Part shown: one piece after another, positions 1 to 64,000 of the stretch
Position numbering within the stretch: the first letter of the stretch is position 1
Layout of the letters: each line of letters begins with the position of its first letter
DNA from: Ceratotherium simum simum
Taxonomy: Eukaryota > Chordata > Mammalia > Perissodactyla > Rhinocerotidae
NCBI RefSeq assembly: GCF_000283155.1
Contig: NW_004454179.1
Span: 3,344,597 to 3,408,596 of the forward strand
Length of the DNA stretch: 64,000 nucleotides
Reading direction: 5' to 3'
Notes under the pieces: model-generated
Databases searched by the model: none
Seen by the model: only the letters and a program-made list of their open reading frames with translations
Told to the model about the DNA's origin: nothing
Program-made: the position numbers and the translations under genes

Positions 1-100
1 TATATATATTTAACTATATATATTTAACTATATATATATTTAACTATAACAAATAGTTATTTTATATATATTTATTATATATATATTTATACTTGTTATA
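1..100. repeat. AT-rich simple repeat
   Basis: Three imperfect copies of a unit like TATATATATTTAACTA open the window, followed by TTTATATATATTTATTATATATATA. It is low-complexity AT DNA continuing off the left edge. Confidence 0.8.
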
Positions 101-567
101 AAAAATTAAAATTACTTTTGGCTGTAAAAGTGTATAAAAATTATTTTCATTGGTTTAATTGTAATGAAACTTTTAATTAACTAAGTGGATATTTAACTCA
201 GTGAAGATTTTGCAAACTATCTCTATTGCTTTTGAAATATTCAGGTAGCATTTTCTTTGCCCTTGGGCAAACTCATCTGAGGCTTCCCCTAAGTGGGGAA
301 TGAGTCTTCTGTGGTTTCAAGACTCGACCCCAAGCAGGCCTCTCAAGGTCTGCCCCTCTCAAGTGCCCTCATTCCAGGGATGTTTGTGTGTGAATCACTC
401 TGGTGTGACCCAATCTTTCCCTATCCCCTTAGGTTAAGGCCCCTTGGAAAGGATTTTAGGTAGTGGTGATGGTGTGGTTGTTTTTGATATGTGAATGTTT
501 TCCCTAAAGACAAAAAGTAAAAGCACCCCCCACAAAGAGGAAAAGATAGCGATGTCATTAAATGTAC
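1..567. other. MYOF intron 25 (partial)
   Basis: This is intron sequence downstream of exon 25. The first 100 bases are an AT-rich tandem of a TATATATTTAAC-like unit. The remaining part is unique-looking, and I see no further exon. Confidence 0.8.
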
Positions 568-59028
<58,461 letters not shown>

Positions 59029-59579
59029 CTGCAGGGGAAACGAGAAAGCTCACAGTATCCAAAGTAAGAGGGATGCTTCTTTTTACTCATCGGACCTCCC
59101 AATTCCCTTCCTATTCATCTGTTATCTTTAAAATCACTCATAATGAAATGTGGGCCAATTTGTTCTTACCCTAGTAGGGTATTTTGGCAGTGAACATCAC
59201 ATATCAGCCATCACTTCTCCATAACAAGCAGTCATTTCAAAAATTAAACTAGGGTGCCCGTGAAACGTCAAGTCATGAATGAGATAGATGGGTGGAGGGC
59301 AGAGACTGAATATAGCACCCCCAGAATCCAGGAAGAGAGAAAACCAGTAAAATTCAGGCATTCCTCTGTAATGGAAGTTTAAACATTGCCCAATGTAAAA
59401 AAGCCCCCTCAAGCAGACCTTCTCGAAATGTAGAATAGGTTGCTAGTTTAGTGATGGGGCCAATTTGCTACCCCATATACTCAAGAGCAGCATTCAAAAG
59501 TTGGATGTGTGCACTTCTCTCTCTTCCTGGATGCTGAGAGGTTATATTCAGCCTCTGCCACTTACCCATCTACCTCTTA

Positions 59580-59745
59580 GTGCACATAACGTTCGTTCAG
59601 AAGTACACGTGTGTCCCTGATCGCTGGACTGGAGCTCTCCAAAGGCAGGGATTGTTGTTGCTTCTGTTCACTGCTCTAACCCCAGTGCCTGGAACATAGT
59701 ACATTTCTTAACAGATATTTACTGCATGAAGGAAAAAATAAATGT
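59580..59745 (+). repeat. L2 3' end
   Basis: TGGACTGGAGCTCTCCAAAG, GGCAGGGATTGTTGTTGC, CCCCAGTGCCTGGAACATAG and ACAGATATTTACTGCATG are the L2 3' terminus. Confidence 0.8.
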
Positions 59746-61384
59746 CTACATATATTGAGAATGAATACCCAAAACATCTTTATAGTTAGGGCGCATGATC
59801 AAAAAAAAGTTATAGAAGACACATACCTAGGCAGTTAGTCAATATAAAAATGTAACCTATAGAATATAGTCTGTAAATTGAAGGTTATAACATGCAACAT
59901 GGTATGAGAATGGGTGAATTGAAGAAGTTCCCTTTGTGAAATGCAATCAAAAAGCAGAGAGCCCAGGGGTATGCTCTCCGTATGGATACTGAAAAAGGAA
60001 AAGAGAAATAGTAAGAATTTTTAAATGTGATTTACTTATACCTTGCATGCATTTGCAGTGACTTCTACTAATAAACAGCAGCGATGATAGCATGGACTAT
60101 CGTTAGCATAAAAATAGAAAACTAAGCATCAAGTCCTTCAAGTGATATAAGAGATTCCTTATATAAAAAAATCCATGGTGAAGAAACCATAGTTGAGCAC
60201 AAAAGGTAACTCTAGGCTTTCAGGCAAAAATAATAGTCAGGAAAGTTCATCATGTGGAGAAATATTCACTGTATTTCAAAATGCAGAACACTTTCTTTAA
60301 AAATTAGGAAGTGAAAGTTGATGTCAACACAGGCACATCATTTTTGAACTGACATATATCCATATTCTCTTCCCCCACTCAGACCTCAGAAACAGGACTA
60401 GATTCTACATAGATCTGGGGTCTGTCACCCAATCACATACATCCAGTGACTCGGCAACATTAGTAAGTGTCTTTGCCTTCTGTGAATAGATGTATTATAT
60501 TGCACAAGACCAGAAAATTGCTATGGCACCGTTTCACCCAATTTACCCAATGACGTGAACCGTTTGCATATGGTTTCTTGGAAGAGTACACCTTCTTGAA
60601 CAGAATACCACACAAGACGCTCAACAACTGTGATGGATTCTCATCTCTTCTAATATCACAAGTAGAGTTACTTATCGGCACTGGAAAAGAAGAATTCTGC
60701 CTCCAGAGGGATAAGAGTGAACTTTTCAGCCCTTTTAGGTCAATACAGAAATTAGATCACTCAGTCAATGCTGAGAAGTGATGGGACCTTTACAGAGTAA
60801 GTTTTCAGATGAGTATGTTCACTCAGTATGTTTATTAGATTTTTTTACATGAGTATGTTTTCTCCTCATTTGGATTTGTATTCCTCTGACATATTGAGGA
60901 CAAGAGTCTACACATGATACCATCTCCCCCAGATGAAACAGGCAAACCTCCCACACCAGGTGAGAGCCCCTGGTGAATTCTCTTCCACATCTCCCTCAGC
61001 CCCACACGGTATGAGCCTGAGGAGAATTTCATTCCATGTTTTAAAAATGAGACAGTAAGCCAAGGGGTTGGCCATTGAGTTTTTAAGAAAAACAAAATGT
61101 GAAAACTACAGACTTAAAAGTCATCTGACTGGTATTAAATGTCTAAAGGAGGTACTCGCCTTGAAAGATGTGGAAAACACACTGGATTTTATTCCTCACA
61201 GTTCCGTGATTCATAATCCAACATTATGATTAAAATAATAACATTGTACACTTGCATTGATTTGCTTTTGCTAAAATCAAGATGACCTGACTCTCTATCA
61301 GCAATAAATAAGTCTTGGAACAAAACAAAAATATAGAATGCCAGGGCAATGCTGGAGTGGAAAGAGGGCTGGCCTGGGGTTGGA

Positions 61385-61562
61385 GCAGCATTTATCAACC
61401 TTGGCGCTATTGACATTTTGAACTAGACAATTCTCTGTTTTGGGGGGCTGTCCTGTACCTTGTCAGATATTCAGTAGCATCCCTGGCCTCTACCCATTTG
61501 CATCTCTACACTTTGCCAGTTGTCTCCTAATGGGCGAAATCGCCCCAGGTTGAGAACCACTG
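61385..61562. repeat. hAT-type nonautonomous element
   Basis: ACCTTGGCGCTATTGACATTTTG, GGGGGGCTGTCCTGTACC, AGTAGCATCCCTGGCCTCTACC and the end CCAGGTTGAGAACCACTGG are a familiar mammalian nonautonomous element. Family not assigned. Confidence 0.75.
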
Positions 61563-62304
61563 GCTCAGACGATTCCTATTGTAGCCCTAACTCTGTGTCC
61601 CAACTATCTTTGAGGCCTTGGCTAAGTCACCCAACCCTCTGAGCCCACTTCGTTGTCTGCAAATGAGTGGACTAGAGTAAATAATTTCTCAGACCCTTTT
61701 TAGCTCTACAAGTCTGCTACTAGGCTTGTATATGTGATGTTTTCTACATATATCTATTTAGGAAACACTCTCATATTAAATCTTAATAATCTTCTCTTAA
61801 AAGTCCTCATTCATTGATTTAGGAAAAAAATATCCCAGAATATGCCCATGATGGAGAATCCAGAATGCTAGGCAAAGTTTCTGCCTTCAAAAATATTGGC
61901 CTATAATGTCATGAGTCAAACTTAAATTCAGACAAGGTGTCAAGAGGAAAGGTTAGGCCAATAGCAGAAATGTGGAATATAGTAAGTGTATGTAAGACAG
62001 TAGTGAGTGACGGAACTTGTGGCTAACTAGAGAGAACAGGCAAGCCTAAAACACAAAGCCCATGGGCGGGCCCTTTTATGACCCTGAATAGTTTTACAAT
62101 TCCATTCTGACTCCACCAATATCTGCTGCTTTCGCTTCCCTATAACAGGGTGTGAGAGGGTAATAACAGACAACTGACCAGGAAAGGAGTAAAATAAAAG
62201 AAGTCAATTATAAAATCTAACCTCAATTCCTTTCAATTCCCTTCTTTCAGAAAGCTTTAGTCCTGTTTCTTAAGATTTGCTTTTTCATCATAAAATTCTG
62301 ATGC

Positions 62305-62305
62305 T

Positions 62306-62334
<29 letters not shown>
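62305..62334. repeat. (TG)n simple repeat
   Basis: Fifteen TG units without interruption. Confidence 0.95.
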
Positions 62335-62336
<2 letters not shown>

Positions 62337-63180
62337 GGAGGGGATGTAAAAGAGAACTTGAATTTCTTTTTTCTGAAGTAAAGATAGTGTGTTAAGATGA
62401 AAGCCTGGAAAGACTTTAATCCCTGAAATATTTTTAACAGCTTGATTGAGTTGAAGCAAAAAGCAAACAGTTACAACTTTTAAGAGCTTTCACTGTAAGT
62501 TGAAGAAAACCTCCCCTATGGCTAAGTCTGAGTGCTTCCGGACTCCAAAGGCACGCCCAGCTGGCCTGGCCTATTTTCTGTGACACTGCTTGGACACAAA
62601 ATACTGTGAGAGACTGGGAAATGATGACTTGGCCTCCTACACACGGGATAAGAACAGTTCAGTCAGACCACAAGCCAAATTTCCTTTAAAGGAGGTGACA
62701 CTAAACCAAGCATCCTTTTTCCTTCGTGTTATTAATGCTATAAATATGCTAAAATGTCACAGTGTGACAGTAATGGGGATGTTTTGCCCAGTATTTTCAT
62801 GGAAAAATAAGAGTCTCGCCATGGACTCCACCCAACGCTGAAACAGATGGGTGACGTCTCAAAAAGCAACTGTATAGTGAAAGAATCACAAGGCCCGTTG
62901 GCTCTCCAGCTTTACTTGCAGAATTAATAAACTGCAGATGTATTCTGCAGTGAAGAAAGCCAGCCCTGCCCCTATTCCTTTCAGCCTATGGATGTCCATC
63001 CAGTTTTGAGTTGCATCTTTATGCAACACTGAACTAAGTCTAAGCAGTGGGAGCAACTACTTGAAAATTAGATGTTATGATTAGGGGAACAAGAGTTTAA
63101 TTGTCAACTAGTCAACTCAGCATGCAAATGTTGGTTAAGAACTTCTTCAACTATTTCTTTTTTATTAAAACAGAGTCTAG

Positions 63181-63422
63181 GGGGCCGGCCTGATGGCGCA
63201 AGCGGTTGAGTGCGTGCAATCCGCTACGGCAGCCCGGGGTTCGCGGGTTCGGATCCCGGGCGTGCACCGAGGCACCGCTTGTCAAGCCATGCTGTGGCGG
63301 CGTCCCATATAAAGTGGAGGAAGATGGGCACAGATGTTAGCCCAAGGCCAGTCTTCCTCAGCGAAAAAGAGGAAGACTGGCATTGGATATTAGCTCAGGG
63401 CCGATCTTCCTCACAAAAAAAA
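63181..63422 (+). repeat. ERE SINE, long-tail type, young-looking
   Basis: It starts GGGGCCGGCCTGATGGCGCAA and contains GGTTCGCGGGTTCGGATCCC, CCATGCTGTGGCGGCGTCCC and GGCCAGTCTTCCTCAGCG, ending with CTTCCTCAC plus an A-run. A perfect 14-bp duplication AAAACAGAGTCTAG lies at 63167-63180 and 63423-63436. It has the least worn head of the window. Confidence 0.94.
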
Positions 63423-64000
63423 AAAACAGAGTCTAGAGTATTTAAAAAAGAGAAATGGAAAATGTTCTCCCTGTTAGCATCAACGCAAATGGTAACAGCC
63501 ACATGCCACTGTGGCGAGTAAGGGCTTCGCTGGCTGAGTTCTTAATCAGGGAGCTCGTGTATACGGAGTGGTTCTTCTGTGCAGCAGGACACAGCCTGCA
63601 TGGACACAGCCCGCATGGACTACTGGAGGAGGGTTACTGGAAATTCCTTCAAGAAGGAAAGGAAAAATATGTTGGAGGCTGGAAAGTAAATCACGTGTTT
63701 CCGCCCCTAGAGACTGCGGCATTTCTCAACTTCTGAGGGGGAGTAACAATCCCCAGCTCGGCTGGGGACAAATACTTCTCCAAGCTGCTCCCAGGCCCCC
63801 TGTAGACAACCTGAAAGGACCATGACCTGCCCACCCTTTGAAGCACTGGGCTCTCAGCTAGCGGAGACTTGTCATTTTGGCAGGGCCTGTGTGGCCTGTG
63901 GGGTTCCCTGGCTGAGCCCTTCCCCCCCCTTCTTCCTCCCCTAGGCCAGTATCTGTCAAGCCGCACCCGAACTGCCCCCAGCCAAAAGGTGGGAGAGCCA

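Larger units (their letters stand above)
59029..64000. other. MYOF intron 3 (partial)
   Basis: Sequence 5' of exon 4. It contains L2 (59580-59745), a hAT element (61385-61562), a TG repeat, and an ERE (63181-63422). I looked for the next MYOF exon upstream (the C2A part before LIGTATV) and did not find it. Positions 59750-61380 and 61720-63160 are otherwise unassigned. Confidence 0.7.

Noticed and set aside
59029..64000. MYOF exon 3 (C2A part)
   Set aside because: I searched by eye on the minus strand for the C2A sequence preceding LIGTATV and for its splice sites, and found nothing. It must lie to the right of the window.

Overview
This is nuclear DNA from a placental mammal, almost certainly an odd-toed ungulate (Perissodactyla). 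The evidence is a set of about nine tRNA-derived ERE-type SINEs (heads such as GGCCGGCCCNGTGGC...GTTAAG, B-box-like GGTTCGGATCCCGGGC), several with perfect target-site duplications. The general look of the EREs leans me toward rhinoceros or tapir rather than horse, but I cannot prove that without a search.

The window lies inside one gene, MYOF (myoferlin), read on the minus strand. I could place 22 consecutive internal coding exons, from the end of the first C2 domain (58920-59028) to the FerB region (568-699). All have GT-AG boundaries and all phases agree. Together they give 2350 coding bases, or 783 complete codons after one leading base. With 79 residues upstream, as in human myoferlin, this is about residues 80-862 of a protein of about 2060 residues. 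The 5' exons (start codon, most of C2A) lie beyond the right edge, and the 3' half (DysF region, later C2 domains, membrane anchor) lies beyond the left edge. In protein order the window encodes: end of C2A; an acidic linker; C2B (an Asp-poor, probably weakly calcium-binding C2); FerI; C2C with the usual Asp ligands; a short alternatively spliced segment (39-nt exon at 26867-26905); the linker to FerA; FerA; and FerB. No other protein-coding gene is supported. The remaining open reading frames are chance frames, many of them in repeats.

Intron layout (minus-strand gene, so right to left). Introns 8 (85 bp) and 14 (99 bp) are very short. Intron 5 (42263-55782) and intron 19 (10553-22133) are the large ones. 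Intron 19 is a graveyard of old elements: L1, two Tigger-type DNA transposons, and several endogenous-retrovirus LTR relics. Intron 5 holds L2, two MaLR-type LTRs in opposite orientation, an L1 3' end and four SINE copies. Intron 13 holds a SINE with a tRNA-Glu-like head and an RTE/BovB-like tail between perfect 14-bp duplications. Intron 16 contains a 380-base assembly gap inside a SINE.

Myoferlin is a tail-anchored ferlin of the plasma membrane and endosomes that works in membrane fusion and repair, myoblast fusion, endocytic recycling and growth-factor receptor turnover. That role is known for the family. The sequence itself shows the domain order and the splice structure.
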